Below the pieces are notes generated by a model that saw only the letters and a program-made list of their open reading frames with translations, was not told the DNA's origin and made no database searches. Positions 42,287-51,067 of a DNA stretch of 64,000 bases are shown piece after piece. How positions within the stretch are numbered: position 1 is the stretch's first letter; every line of letters starts with the position of its first letter. The stretch comes from Ornithinimicrobium sufpigmenti (GTDB taxonomy: Bacteria; Actinomycetota; Actinomycetes; Actinomycetales; Dermatophilaceae): NCBI RefSeq assembly GCF_004322775.1, contig NZ_CP036403.1, positions 1,240,001 to 1,304,000 of the forward strand, read 5' to 3'. Position numbers and translations under genes: made by a program.

Positions 42287-43672
42287 CTAGACCCCTGCAC
42301 CGACGAGCAGCAGAATGGCGGCGAAGACGAGCCCGGAGGCGATCATGGTGACCGTCGTGTAGCCGAGGATGTCGCGCATCTTCAGGCTGGCGATCGCGAG
42401 CACCGGTAGCGCCCAGAAGGGCTGGATCATGTTGGTCCACTGGTCGCCGTAGGCGATCGCCATGATCGCGACGGACGGGTCCACACCCAGGCGCTCTGCG
42501 GCGTCGAGCATGACCGGGGCCTGCACGGCGAACTGCCCTCCCCCGGAGGGGACGAAGAAGTTCACGACACCAGCAGACAAGAACGCGAGCACCCCGAACG
42601 TGGTCGGGTTGGCGACGCTGACCACCCAGTCGGAGAAGACGGTGATGAGGCCGGACGTGGCCATGATCCCCATGATCCCGGCATACAGCGGGAACTGCAG
42701 GAGGATCTCCCCGACGTTGGATGCCGCGTTCTTGACCAGCGCGATCAGCTCGAAGGTGTTGCGCACCAGCAGGAGGATCAACGCCAGGAAGGTCCAGTTG
42801 ACGATGTCGAGGGTGACCGTCCCGCCGTCCGCGAAGTGCAGCACGAGGTAGGCGGTGAGGGCCAGGCCCACCAGGAGCGTCACCACCCGGCTCGCGTCGA
42901 CCCGGTCCGCCGGCGTGACGATCTCGTCGTCCAGGTCGACATTGTCGGAGTCACGCGCGTCGAACCCCAGCTCGATGACCTGCTCGCCCTCCCGTGGCGC
43001 CACGAGGGCGAGGGCGATGCCGACGACGATGATGGTCGCGACGGCGCCGGTGATGTTCCACCACGTGAAGATCGTGTCGCCGATGGGAATGGTCCGGCCG
43101 AGCTGCTCGGCGATGAAGGAGCCCTCGGTGGCCGCGGTGAGCGGGCCAGAGGCCGAGTAGCCCATGTGCCAGATCACGTAGCCCGAGTAGCCGGCGGCCA
43201 CCAGCATCGGGAAGTGCAGCCGTAGGCCACGCTCGCGGCCCTGGGCGGCCACCTCCTTGGCGAGCAGGACACCCACGACGAGGCCGAGCCCCCAGGTGAT
43301 GAGCGAGGCGAGAGAGGCGATGACGAACACGAAGAGGTAGGCCTGCAGCACCGTCTTCGGCACCCCGCCCAGCCGGGCGAGCAGCTTGCGGACCGGGCCG
43401 GTGTTGGCCAGCGTGTGGCCCAGCAGGAGGATCAGGGCCATCTGGGTCATGAAGGCCAGCAGCCCGGCCAGGCCGTCGCCCCAGCCGGTGAGGACGTCGG
43501 TCGGGCCGGCGTCGGTGAGGACCAAGGCCGCGATCGCCACGACGAAGGTCAGCACCACGGCGAAGACGAACGCGCTGGGGATGAACTTCTCCACGAGGGA
43601 GTTCACCGGGCGCATCACCCGGGCAAGGGGGGCCGACTTCTTGCCCTGGGTCTCTGGGGCAGCTGCTGACAT
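42287..43672 (-). CDS. Short-chain fatty acid transporter, AtoE family
   Basis: The 461-residue membrane protein has about a dozen helices and AtoE-type motifs: MRPVNSLVEKFIPSAFVFAVVLT, TWGLGLVVGVLLAKEVA, YSGYVIWHMGYSASGPL, and the conserved VNFFVPSGGGQFAVQAPVML. The family imports acetoacetate or short-chain fatty acids, probably by proton symport. ATG 43672 has CAGGAG upstream. It is convergent with the immunity gene. No beta-oxidation or CoA-transferase genes are nearby, so the substrate is open. Confidence 0.9.
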   Translation of the reverse strand: MSAAAPETQGKKSAPLARVMRPVNSLVEKFIPSAFVFAVVLTFVVAIAALVLTDAGPTDVLTGWGDGLAGLLAFMTQMALILLLGHTLANTGPVRKLLARLGGVPKTVLQAYLFVFVIASLASLITWGLGLVVGVLLAKEVAAQGRERGLRLHFPMLVAAGYSGYVIWHMGYSASGPLTAATEGSFIAEQLGRTIPIGDTIFTWWNITGAVATIIVVGIALALVAPREGEQVIELGFDARDSDNVDLDDEIVTPADRVDASRVVTLLVGLALTAYLVLHFADGGTVTLDIVNWTFLALILLLVRNTFELIALVKNAASNVGEILLQFPLYAGIMGIMATSGLITVFSDWVVSVANPTTFGVLAFLSAGVVNFFVPSGGGQFAVQAPVMLDAAERLGVDPSVAIMAIAYGDQWTNMIQPFWALPVLAIASLKMRDILGYTTVTMIASGLVFAAILLLVGAGV

Positions 43673-43816
43673 GGTGCACTCCTGAAATCTTGACGAAGGG
43701 GCGGCGACTTCGGGCCGGGGGCGGCAACTGCCTGACGGGGTCCGCGGACGTGAAGATACAGCGCAGCGCGAGTCCGTGGGGGGAGGCTCGGCGATAACAG
43801 CTGTCGCAGATCCGCT

Positions 43817-44860
43817 TCAGGGGCGGATGATCGTCACCCCGGGCGTGGCACCGGTGTCCATCGCGGCCAGGGCCGCGGGTGCCTCTTCCAGGGTGATCGT
43901 CCGAGAGATCAGCCGCTCGGGGGTCAGCCGGCCCGTCGCGACGTCCTGCAGCATCCGCGGGTAGTCGACTGCGGGCATCCCGTGGCTGCCCAGCACTCTC
44001 AGCTCGCGGGCGATGACCACGTGCATCGGCACCGTCGCCCGGTTCTGCACCACCGCCGGCGGCAGCAGCCCGATCTGCAGGTGTCGCCCGTGGGTGCGCA
44101 GGCTGAGGGTCGCATCGCGGGCGGTCCCGACGCTCCCGAGCGCGTCGACCGCCACGTCCGCGCCGTGCGGCCAGAGGTCCCGGACCGCGTCCACGGTGTC
44201 CCGCTCCGAGGCGTCGACGACCCGGGCGGCACCGGCCTCGGCCGCCAGCTCCAACGCAGCCTGGGTCACGTCCACCGCCATCACCTCTGCCCCCTGCGCG
44301 GCCGCGATCATCACCGCCGCCAGACCGACCCCGCCGCAGCCGAGCACCACCACCCGCTCACCCTCCCGGACCCGGGCGACGTCCACCACGCCCCGGTATG
44401 CCGTCGCGAACCGGCAGCCCAGCCCCGCCGCGACCTCCGCACCGACCGCGTCCGGCAGCTGCACGACGTTGGCGTCAGCCCGGGGGATGGCGACGTACTC
44501 CGCGAACGACCCCTGCCCGCTGAACCCGGGCTGCCACTGGTCGGGGCAGACGTGGGAGCCGCCGGCACGGCATACCTCGCAGGTGCCGCACCCGCAGACG
44601 AACGGGACCACCACCCGGTCCCCGACCGCCACCCGCTCCACCCCGGCCCCGACCGCGTGCACCACGCCCGCGAACTCGTGACCCGGCACGTGCGGCAGCT
44701 CGCGGATGTCGTCGTCGTGGCCCTGCCAGGCGTGCCAGTCCGAGCGGCACAGGCCCGTGGCCTCGACCGCGACCACCACCCCGCCCGGCTCGGGCGAGGG
44801 GGTGGCGACCTCGGTGACGTAGGGCAGCTGGCCGAAGGCGTCGAAGCGGAGGGCGCGCAT
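43817..44860 (-). CDS. Zinc-dependent alcohol dehydrogenase
   Basis: The 347-residue medium-chain dehydrogenase has the catalytic zinc site (GLCRSDWHAWQGHDDD, VPGHEFAGVV), the structural zinc lobe CGCGTCEVCRAGGSHVC and the Rossmann motif VLGCGGVGLAAVMIA. It follows the subgroup with GFSGQGSFAEYVAIPRADANVVQLP, annotated as broad-range alcohol dehydrogenases. ATG 44860 with GAGG just before it is preferred over ATG 44869. It lies downstream of the FMN reductase gene with only 34 bp between, possibly one transcript. Substrate unknown. Confidence 0.88.
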   Translation of the reverse strand: MRALRFDAFGQLPYVTEVATPSPEPGGVVVAVEATGLCRSDWHAWQGHDDDIRELPHVPGHEFAGVVHAVGAGVERVAVGDRVVVPFVCGCGTCEVCRAGGSHVCPDQWQPGFSGQGSFAEYVAIPRADANVVQLPDAVGAEVAAGLGCRFATAYRGVVDVARVREGERVVVLGCGGVGLAAVMIAAAQGAEVMAVDVTQAALELAAEAGAARVVDASERDTVDAVRDLWPHGADVAVDALGSVGTARDATLSLRTHGRHLQIGLLPPAVVQNRATVPMHVVIARELRVLGSHGMPAVDYPRMLQDVATGRLTPERLISRTITLEEAPAALAAMDTGATPGVTIIRP

Positions 44861-44894
44861 GTGCCTCATCCTGCCAGCGGCCAGTGGGTCGGCC

Positions 44895-45461
44895 TCAGCC
44901 GCGCGGCAGGACCGTGAGCACCCGCTCGATGTGGTCCCGGAACTCCTGCATGTAGGCGGTCAGGATCTGCTCCAGCTCCGGGTCGCTCACCGTGCCGTCC
45001 TCGGCATACACCTCGGGGTTGAAGTTGATGTAGGCCTCCGGGGCGGTCATCTGCCGGGCGTTGCAGAAGGCGAGCACGGCGCGCAGGCTCTGCTGCGCCA
45101 CGGCCGTGCCGATGCCGCTCGGGGAGGCGCCGATGACGGCCGCGGGCAGGTGGTCGAAGGAGTTCTGGCCCCAGGGCCGCGAGGCCCAGTCGATGGCGTT
45201 CTTCAGCGCACCGGGGATGGAGCGGTTGTACTCCGGGGTGACGAACAGGACGGCGTCCGTGCTCGCGATCGCCTCCTTCAGCGCCGTGCCCTCCGCGGGG
45301 TAGTCCGCGTCGAAGTCGGGGCTGTAGAGCGGCAGGTCCCTGATCGGGATCTCGGTGAACTCGAGGTCGTCCGGTGCGTGGTGGATCAGCGCCTGGCTCA
45401 GCGTCCGGTTGATCGACGTGGACGACAGGCTGCCGACGAAGTAGCCGACCTGGTAGGTCAC
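44895..45461 (-). CDS. NADPH-dependent FMN reductase
   Basis: The 188-residue flavodoxin-like protein has the phosphate loop GSLSSTSINRTL and the signature VLFVTPEYNRSIPGALKNAIDWASRP of the ArsH/azoreductase-like FMN reductase family. It supplies reduced FMN or reduces quinones, azo compounds or metals; neighbouring luciferase-like enzyme (45619-46656) would be a natural user of reduced flavin (inference). GTG 45461 has AGGAGGACACC upstream; the open frame to 45542 lacks this. Confidence 0.9.
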   Translation of the reverse strand: MTYQVGYFVGSLSSTSINRTLSQALIHHAPDDLEFTEIPIRDLPLYSPDFDADYPAEGTALKEAIASTDAVLFVTPEYNRSIPGALKNAIDWASRPWGQNSFDHLPAAVIGASPSGIGTAVAQQSLRAVLAFCNARQMTAPEAYINFNPEVYAEDGTVSDPELEQILTAYMQEFRDHIERVLTVLPRG

Positions 45462-45489
45462 GGTGTCCTCCTGGTGCTCGGGCGGGCAC

Positions 45490-45505
45490 GGCCCGGGGCC
45501 GGGCC
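45490..45505. terminator. Possible GC hairpin behind the LLM gene
   Basis: GGCCCG and CGGGCC pair around a GGGC loop within the 157-bp gap between the luciferase-like gene and the FMN reductase start. It could end transcription of the former or lie in the leader of the latter. The gap contains no other clear signal; near its right end TTCAGGTCA occurs twice. Confidence 0.3.
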
Positions 45506-45618
45506 GGACATCCAGGCTGGCAGAGCGCCGGGCCCGGTGCACGCGCAGCAGACCGCCGGTGCAGGCGGACGCCGGGCTTGCGGGCTCCGTCGTCAGCCGG
45601 CGTTCAGGTCAGGGGCCT

Positions 45619-46656
45619 TCAGGTCAGCCGCGCCGTCAGCTCGGCCACCGTCCGCTCGCGGTGCACGTCGCGGTCGACGGGCTCGGCGTCATACGCGCCC
45701 GCCACCGGCTGGATCATGACCTCGCTGACGTCGAACTCGGCGGCCAGTGCGCGCGCCTGCTCGGCGACCTCGTCGGCGGTGCCCAGCAGCCAGGAGGAGG
45801 TCACGGCGTCGAAGGACCCCTGCGGGATCGGCAGTGGCTCCGCCTGCGCCTGCTCCACGGTCATCAGCGGACGCCGCTGCTGAGGCCCGGGCACCTGGAG
45901 GCTGGCCATCATGTGCTGGAAGGGCAGCGCCAGGTCGCGCGCCTGCTGCGCGTCGTCGCCGACCACGGCGTTGACGGTGAGGAAGGTCGTGGGTTCACCC
46001 TCGCCGGCGTAGCTGGACCGGTAGAGGTCCAGCGCCTGGGCGGTGCCCCGGCCGGAGAAGTGGTGGGCGAAGACGTAGGGCAGCCCGAGCTGGGCGGCCA
46101 GGCGCGCCGAGTAATCGGAGGACCCGAGCAGCCAGACCGGCGGCGCCTGCTGCGCCCGCGGGGTGGCGAGGACCTCGTGCTGGCGGTGGCCGATCTGGAC
46201 GGCCGCACCCTCGGTCGACATGAAGGTCATCACCTGCTGCACGTACTCCGGGAAGCGCTGGACCTGGTCCTGCTCGGAGAGCCCGGAGCGCAGGGCCCAG
46301 CTGGTCACCGGGTCGGTGCCGGGAGCGCGTCCGAGCCCCAGGTCGATCCGGTCCGGGTATGCCGCCTCCAGCAGGGCGAACTGCTCGGCCACCGCGAGCG
46401 GGGCATGGTTGGGCAGCATCACGCCGCCGGACCCCAGGCGCATCCGCTGCGTCACCGCGGCGAGCATCCCGATCGCCACCGGCGGGCTGGTGGAGGCCAC
46501 GGACAGGGTGTTGTGGTGCTCGGCGAGCCAGTAGCGGTGCACCCCTGCGCCGTCGGCGACCCGGGCGAGACTCCGTGCGGCGTCCAGGGCCTGTGCGGTG
46601 GTCTGGCCGGAGCGGACGGGGAGCAGGTCAAGGACGGAGACGCGGATAGGTGACAT
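45619..46656 (-). CDS. LLM-class flavin-dependent monooxygenase (YhbW-like)
   Basis: The 345-residue barrel protein belongs to the FMN-using branch of luciferase-like enzymes: VSVLDLLPVRSGQT at the start, HRYWLAEHHNTLSVASTSPPVAIG, GSGGVMLPNHAPLAVAEQFALLEAAYPDRIDLGLGRAPGTD, and VWLLGSSDYSARLAAQLGLPYVFAHHF. Members oxidise small molecules with FMNH2 and O2, substrate mostly unknown. ATG 46656 is chosen over 46668 to fit the family start (MSPIRVSVLD). It is divergent from the BTAD regulator. Confidence 0.88.
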   Translation of the reverse strand: MSPIRVSVLDLLPVRSGQTTAQALDAARSLARVADGAGVHRYWLAEHHNTLSVASTSPPVAIGMLAAVTQRMRLGSGGVMLPNHAPLAVAEQFALLEAAYPDRIDLGLGRAPGTDPVTSWALRSGLSEQDQVQRFPEYVQQVMTFMSTEGAAVQIGHRQHEVLATPRAQQAPPVWLLGSSDYSARLAAQLGLPYVFAHHFSGRGTAQALDLYRSSYAGEGEPTTFLTVNAVVGDDAQQARDLALPFQHMMASLQVPGPQQRRPLMTVEQAQAEPLPIPQGSFDAVTSSWLLGTADEVAEQARALAAEFDVSEVMIQPVAGAYDAEPVDRDVHRERTVAELTARLT

Positions 46657-46736
46657 GTCTACCACCATACGCGCCCGCTGATCAGCACTCTTTCAGTTCC
46701 CTCCACCAGCCTGGTCCCGTGCGACATACTGGAGCG

Positions 46737-47756
46737 ATGAAGGCAGTCGTCGGTGTCCTCGGGAGCACGACGCTGGTGATCGACGGGTCAGCGGTGAAGC
46801 TGGCGGCTCGTCCGCGGGCGGTGCTCACCGCGCTGGCGGTCACCGCGCCCGATGTCGTCGCGCCGGCCCGCCTGGCGGACGCCCTCTGGCGAGGTAACCC
46901 GCCCCGCTCGGCGGCCAACGCCATCCAGGTCTACGTCTCCGCGATCCGCAAGGGTGCGCACGAGGCCGGCTGGGTGGGCGACTTCGTGCTGCACCGCGAC
47001 GACGGCTACCTGCTCGACCCGGACGTCCAGGTCGACCTCGACCAGCTCCAGGTGGCGGTGACCGAGGCCCAGCGCCTGCTCGACCGGCGCGACCCCGTCG
47101 GGGCCGAGCAGCTGCTGGCCGGTCGCACCGAGCTGGAGCCGACGCGGGTGCTGGCCGACCTGCCGGCGGAGTTCGGCCAGTCGGTGCGCCACGCCGGCCA
47201 GGCGCTGCTGGAGCGGGCCCGGCTGCTGCGGCTGCGTGCGCTGATCTGGAGCGGCCAGGCCGAGCAGGCACTGCCGACGCTGCTGGGACTGTGCGACGAG
47301 TACCCCGAGCGGGGCGACGCGGTGGAGCTCGCGGCCCTGGCCTACTACGCCTCGAGCCGGCCGACCGAGGCCCTGGAGCTGCTGCGCCGCCACAGCCACC
47401 ACCTCCGCCACGACTTCGGCCTCGACCCCGGGGAGTGGCTGCACGTCCTGCAGAGCAGGATCCTCAGCAACGACCCCACCCTGCTGCCGGACGTGGACGT
47501 CAGCACGACCGTCGTCTGCCCGCACACGCCCGCGGACGCGGTGTGGGACGCGGTCGTCTGCGCCCGCGCGGTCGGCGGGATGCTGGCCGAGGGGGCCACC
47601 AGCGAGGACATGCCCCCGTGCCTGCAGCGCAGCGTGACCCAGCTGGGTGAGTGGCCGTTCCTGCTCGAGCTGGTCTCGGGGGTCAAGGAGCACCAGGGAC
47701 CGGTCGACCCGGCCGCCACCGGTCGTCCGTCACCCGCTGAACCTCGAATGTATTGA
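46737..47756 (+). CDS. BTAD-domain (SARP/AfsR-like) transcriptional regulator
   Basis: The 339-residue protein has a winged-helix OmpR-like domain at the N-terminus (VVGVLGSTTLVIDGSAVKLAARPRAVLTALAV; LADALWRGNPPRSAANAIQVYVSAIRK) and a bacterial transcriptional activation domain of TPR-like helices (ALEAYYASSRPTEALELLRRH-like region; HHLRHDFGLDPGEWL). This is the architecture of SARP regulators. There is no AAA domain. CATACT (46725-46730) lies six bases before ATG 46737, suggesting a leaderless message. Its target may be the divergent flavin-enzyme genes (inference). Confidence 0.83.
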   Translation: MKAVVGVLGSTTLVIDGSAVKLAARPRAVLTALAVTAPDVVAPARLADALWRGNPPRSAANAIQVYVSAIRKGAHEAGWVGDFVLHRDDGYLLDPDVQVDLDQLQVAVTEAQRLLDRRDPVGAEQLLAGRTELEPTRVLADLPAEFGQSVRHAGQALLERARLLRLRALIWSGQAEQALPTLLGLCDEYPERGDAVELAALAYYASSRPTEALELLRRHSHHLRHDFGLDPGEWLHVLQSRILSNDPTLLPDVDVSTTVVCPHTPADAVWDAVVCARAVGGMLAEGATSEDMPPCLQRSVTQLGEWPFLLELVSGVKEHQGPVDPAATGRPSPAEPRMY

Positions 47757-47796
47757 CACAATCGTCCCCGGACGCCTACTTTTGTGGCAACACAAA
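47753..47796 (+). promoter_or_regulatory. Promoter with TTTGTG palindrome before the GntR unit
   Basis: TTGACA (47753-47758), an 18-bp spacer and TACTTT (47777-47782) form a promoter. TTTGTG (47781-47786) and CACAAA (47791-47796) are perfect inverted arms with a GCAA centre, placed over the transcription start. The YtrA-type GntR regulator encoded as second gene of this unit is the likely ligand, giving autoregulation. Confidence 0.6.
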
Positions 47797-47818
47797 GTTG
47801 TCGAGCCGGGGAGAGCAC

Positions 47819-48748
47819 ATGTTGACCGACGCGATCGTCCTGCTGGTTCTGGGGGTGGCGGCCATGGTGCTGCCCCTCTCGTCCGGGTTCCGTCACTGGC
47901 AGGTGGACGACCTCGCCCGCCGGGTCGGGGGCCAGGTGCATCCGAGCCTGCGCCCGACCATGGAGGCCAAGCTCACCCGGCGCACGCTGTGCGCGGGCGT
48001 CGCGATGCTGCTCGGTGGCGTGGTGCTCCTGGTGGTGGCCCTGGTCTGGCCTGGTGAGCCACCGCTCGACGACGGTGGCTGGCTGGTCATCTCGCTCCTG
48101 GTGGTTCTCGGCGCGGCCGGCACCGTGGTGGCCGAGCTGTGGCGGCCGGGAGTCCCGGGGGAAGGCCCGCGCGCGGCCAGGACCGTCGCTCCCGGGTTCG
48201 GCGACTACGTGCCGCGCCAGGCCTTCCTGCTCAGCGCCGGCCTGGTCGCGGCCGGGTTGGTGGCGCTGGTCGCCACGCTGTCCGTGGGTGGCTCGCGGTG
48301 GTTCTCCGCAGAGGTGCTGTGGCGCAGCCCGGTGCCGGTGCTGCTGGTGGCCCTGGCTGTCCTGACCCTGCTGAGCTGGTGGGCGGTGCGCCGGGTGCTC
48401 GATGCACCCCAGCCCGCCGCGGACGAGAGCGAGCTGTACTGGCAGGACGCGCTGCGCGCCCACACCCTGACCGGGCTGCTGACGCCGCTGGCACTCGTCG
48501 CCCTGCTGGCGATCAGTGTCTGCGGGGTCACCCTGGATGACGCCGCCTCGCAGGTCGCGGCGGACGCGGGCCAGGTGGGTCCGGCCTGGAGCCTGGCTCT
48601 CCTGATCGCCGGGTATGTCGTGCCCCTCGTCATCGTCGTCACCCTGCTCGCGACCAGCCCGTGGTGGGTCCGGCCGCACGCCGGTGACCGCTTCCGGAGC
48701 CGGCTGTGGCAAGGACGCTCGGCCGACGAGCTGGGGGCCCGGGTCTGA
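47819..48748 (+). CDS. Membrane protein, DUF1648-like
   Basis: The 309-residue protein has about seven hydrophobic helices and an N-terminal short cytoplasmic stretch ([28 protein letters not shown]). No enzyme motif is visible. Proteins of this type are commonly paired with YtrA-family GntR regulators, as here, and are thought to act in the response to cell-envelope agents. ATG 47819 has GGGGAGAG upstream. The stop overlaps the regulator's start (TGATG). Confidence 0.75.
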   Translation: MLTDAIVLLVLGVAAMVLPLSSGFRHWQVDDLARRVGGQVHPSLRPTMEAKLTRRTLCAGVAMLLGGVVLLVVALVWPGEPPLDDGGWLVISLLVVLGAAGTVVAELWRPGVPGEGPRAARTVAPGFGDYVPRQAFLLSAGLVAAGLVALVATLSVGGSRWFSAEVLWRSPVPVLLVALAVLTLLSWWAVRRVLDAPQPAADESELYWQDALRAHTLTGLLTPLALVALLAISVCGVTLDDAASQVAADAGQVGPAWSLALLIAGYVVPLVIVVTLLATSPWWVRPHAGDRFRSRLWQGRSADELGARV

Positions 48749-49176
48749 TGCTGGTCGTGGACCCGGCGTCGAGCGAGCCGCCGTTCGAGCAGCTGCGGCG
48801 CCAGCTGACCGAGCAGATCAGGGGCGGGCAGCTCGCGCCGGGGGACCGGCTGCCGACCGTCCGCCGGCTGGCCGGCGACCTGGGGATCGCCCCCAACACG
48901 GTGGCCCGGGCCTACCGCGAGCTCGAGGCCGCGGGGCTGATCGAGGGCCGCGGCCGGGCCGGGACGTTCGTCTCGACGCGCGTCTCGGCGGGCGAGCTGG
49001 CCGACGGGACGGCACACCCTGCCCGGCCCGACACCCCATACACCCCTGAGATCCGGGACCCCGCGCTCCTCGCGGCCGCCCGGCGGGCCGCCGACTCCTA
49101 CGCCCGGCAGGTCCGTGACCTCGGCCTCTCGCCCGCGGACGCCCTGGCGCTGGCCCGGATCTCGCTGCGCGGCTGA
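48748..49176 (+). CDS. GntR-family regulator, YtrA subfamily
   Basis: The 142-residue protein has the GntR winged helix ([65 protein letters not shown] spans about 10-75) and only a short helical tail ([23 protein letters not shown]), the YtrA hallmark. Such regulators repress their own operon and release it on antibiotic or envelope stress. The palindrome upstream of the membrane-protein gene is the probable operator. Confidence 0.9.
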   Translation: MLVVDPASSEPPFEQLRRQLTEQIRGGQLAPGDRLPTVRRLAGDLGIAPNTVARAYRELEAAGLIEGRGRAGTFVSTRVSAGELADGTAHPARPDTPYTPEIRDPALLAAARRAADSYARQVRDLGLSPADALALARISLRG

Positions 49177-49214
49177 GCCGGGTGGCTGCTGCCGGCAGCT
49201 GATGAAGCCGGTCC

Positions 49215-51047
49215 CTACTGGTAGCTGATGAAGTCCGGCGCCGGGTCGACCTGGCTCATCGTCTCCTCGGGCGTGAGCATGGGCGTGTCCTCGTCGTAGA
49301 AGTTCTTCCAGCCCCAGTGCTCGATCGACGGCGCGTAGTGGTGCAGCGCCCGCCAGGTGGCCTGCTTGTCGCCCTGGGCACCCTGCCCGTCGGCGTGGAT
49401 GAGCACGGCGACCTCGTCCCGGCTGCGGTCCACCTCGTCGACGTCCGGGATCATCCCCAGCTGGAACATGTGCAGGACCAGCATCTTCTGCGGCAGGTCG
49501 TGCTCCCGGGTGAGGTCGGCAAGGTAGTCGACGACCTCGTTGACCTCCTCGACCTCGACCGAGCCGATGCGCACCAGGTGCACCTCGTCGGGGCCGAGCC
49601 GCCACTCCGGGTCCAGGGCGAGCCCGACGTGCGGGAGCAGCAGCAGCTCCTCGTAGCGCTGGGCCTGGGAGAGGAAGTCGTGCCGGCCAGGCTGCAGGTC
49701 GAGCACGACATACACCCCCTCCTCGGCGGCCAGGTCGACCAGCGGCCGCAGCTCCTCGATGGGCAGCTCGTTGGAGTACATGCCGTCCCACTCGGGCTGG
49801 GCGCTGGCGACGGTGACGATGATCTCCAGGGTCGGCACGGCCGGCCCGTCGGTGAGCGGCTCGTACCGCGCGGCGTACTCCTTGGCCCGGGTGATCGTCT
49901 CCTCGATCGGCTGCTCGCCCAGGACGCCCAGGGAGCCGGTCGACGGCGTGCCGTAGAGCGCGACGTAGGTCTTGCCGGGCAGGGTCAGCTGGCCACCGCC
50001 GGGCAGCTCGACCCCGGTGCGAGCGGCGCTCGCCTTCCAGGCCAGGTCCGGCGCCGTGCCGAAGTCCTCGCCCAGGCCGACGAGGGCGGTGACCTCGAGG
50101 TCGGCCAGGGCCTGGACCGTCTCGGAGGAGGCGCGCGGATCGGTATGCGGCCCCACCAGCACGTGCGCGCCCGCCGCCCTGGCCGTGCCCAGCGCCGCCA
50201 GGTCGTGCTCGGCCCCGGTGCTCATCAGCGCGACCGAGGTATGCGGCTCGGCGCGGTCGGTCGGCGGCAGCTCGTCGCGGTCGGAGGTGAGGGGCTCGGG
50301 GGAGGCCGTGCTGTCGGGGGCGGCCGTGGAGGTGGCTGCCTCTCCGTCTGCCTGGCCCTGGTCGGCCTGGTCGTCCTGGTCGTCCCCGTCGGCGGCGGGC
50401 TCGCTGTCCGGCACGAGCAGCTGGGGCTGGTCCGGGTCGAGCTCGCCGATCCGGCCCGGGGCGTCCTCCGCGCTGACGGTCACTACCTCGCCGTCGATCC
50501 CGAGGAGCTCGGCCAGCCCGGCGTCGTCCTCGGGCACGACCACGTCGATGCCGGGGTCGGCGACCTCGCCGACGACGAGGGCGACCTCGGCGTTCAGACG
50601 CTCCAGCTCGGCGGAGGCCGAGCTCCCGTCGACCAGCACCGGCACGCCCAGGGCGACCCCGGCCGAGGCGGCCCGCACCTGCTCGTCCGCGCTGGCCAGC
50701 ACCACGACCGGGGCGGTTTTGAAGAAGAGCGCGCTGGCATCGGCGGCCATCTCGTCGGGTCGGTCGGCGGTGAGCACCGCCGCCGCCGGGCCGTCCGGGT
50801 CCTCGCAGTCGGTGCAGTCCCAGGTCTCAGCCAACACGGGGGTCAGCGGATCGGGCTCCGGCTCGTCCGCGTCGTCGCCCCCGAGCCCGAGGAAGCCACC
50901 CCGCCCCCCGTCGCCCTCGGTCCTGCTGGCGCCGTCGGCGGTCCCGCTGGCGCCATCGCCGGGGTCGCCCTCGCAGGCGGTAAGCACCAGAGCCGCGGCG
51001 CACACCGAGGCCACGATGGGGGCCCGTGCTCTACCGGTCGATCTCAT
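49215..51047 (-). CDS. Large lipoprotein with CWB2-like and barrel-like domains
   Basis: The 610-residue protein has a lipoprotein signal peptide (lipobox LTAC, C25) and a Gly/Asp-rich linker. Residues about 70-190 resemble cell-wall-binding repeat 2 units (AAAVLTADRPDEMAADASALFFKTAPVVVLASAD; ASAGVALGVPVLVDGS). An acidic Asp/Gln/Ala linker (about 215-250) precedes a C-terminal part of about 330 residues with glycosidase-like barrel features (GVYVVLDLQPGRHDFLSQAQRYEELLLLPHVGLALDPEW). I do not recognise an exact family. ATG 51047 follows GAGGAG. It is probably co-transcribed with the membrane protein 20 bp upstream. Confidence 0.72.
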   Translation of the reverse strand: MRSTGRARAPIVASVCAAALVLTACEGDPGDGASGTADGASRTEGDGGRGGFLGLGGDDADEPEPDPLTPVLAETWDCTDCEDPDGPAAAVLTADRPDEMAADASALFFKTAPVVVLASADEQVRAASAGVALGVPVLVDGSSASAELERLNAEVALVVGEVADPGIDVVVPEDDAGLAELLGIDGEVVTVSAEDAPGRIGELDPDQPQLLVPDSEPAADGDDQDDQADQGQADGEAATSTAAPDSTASPEPLTSDRDELPPTDRAEPHTSVALMSTGAEHDLAALGTARAAGAHVLVGPHTDPRASSETVQALADLEVTALVGLGEDFGTAPDLAWKASAARTGVELPGGGQLTLPGKTYVALYGTPSTGSLGVLGEQPIEETITRAKEYAARYEPLTDGPAVPTLEIIVTVASAQPEWDGMYSNELPIEELRPLVDLAAEEGVYVVLDLQPGRHDFLSQAQRYEELLLLPHVGLALDPEWRLGPDEVHLVRIGSVEVEEVNEVVDYLADLTREHDLPQKMLVLHMFQLGMIPDVDEVDRSRDEVAVLIHADGQGAQGDKQATWRALHHYAPSIEHWGWKNFYDEDTPMLTPEETMSQVDPAPDFISYQ

Positions 51048-51067
51048 CGGTCTCCTCGGCCGTCCGG

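Noticed and set aside
43791-43807. ACAGCTGT dyad with partial GCGA/TCGC flanks in the gap between the AtoE and dehydrogenase genes
   Set aside because: Core is an ordinary 8-bp palindrome and the flanks are out of register; too weak for an operator call.
49185-49214. GCTGCTGCCGGCAGC small dyad and a repeated GCTGATGAAG between convergent genes
   Set aside because: Stem is short and the direct repeat partly lies in coding sequence; not convincing as a terminator.
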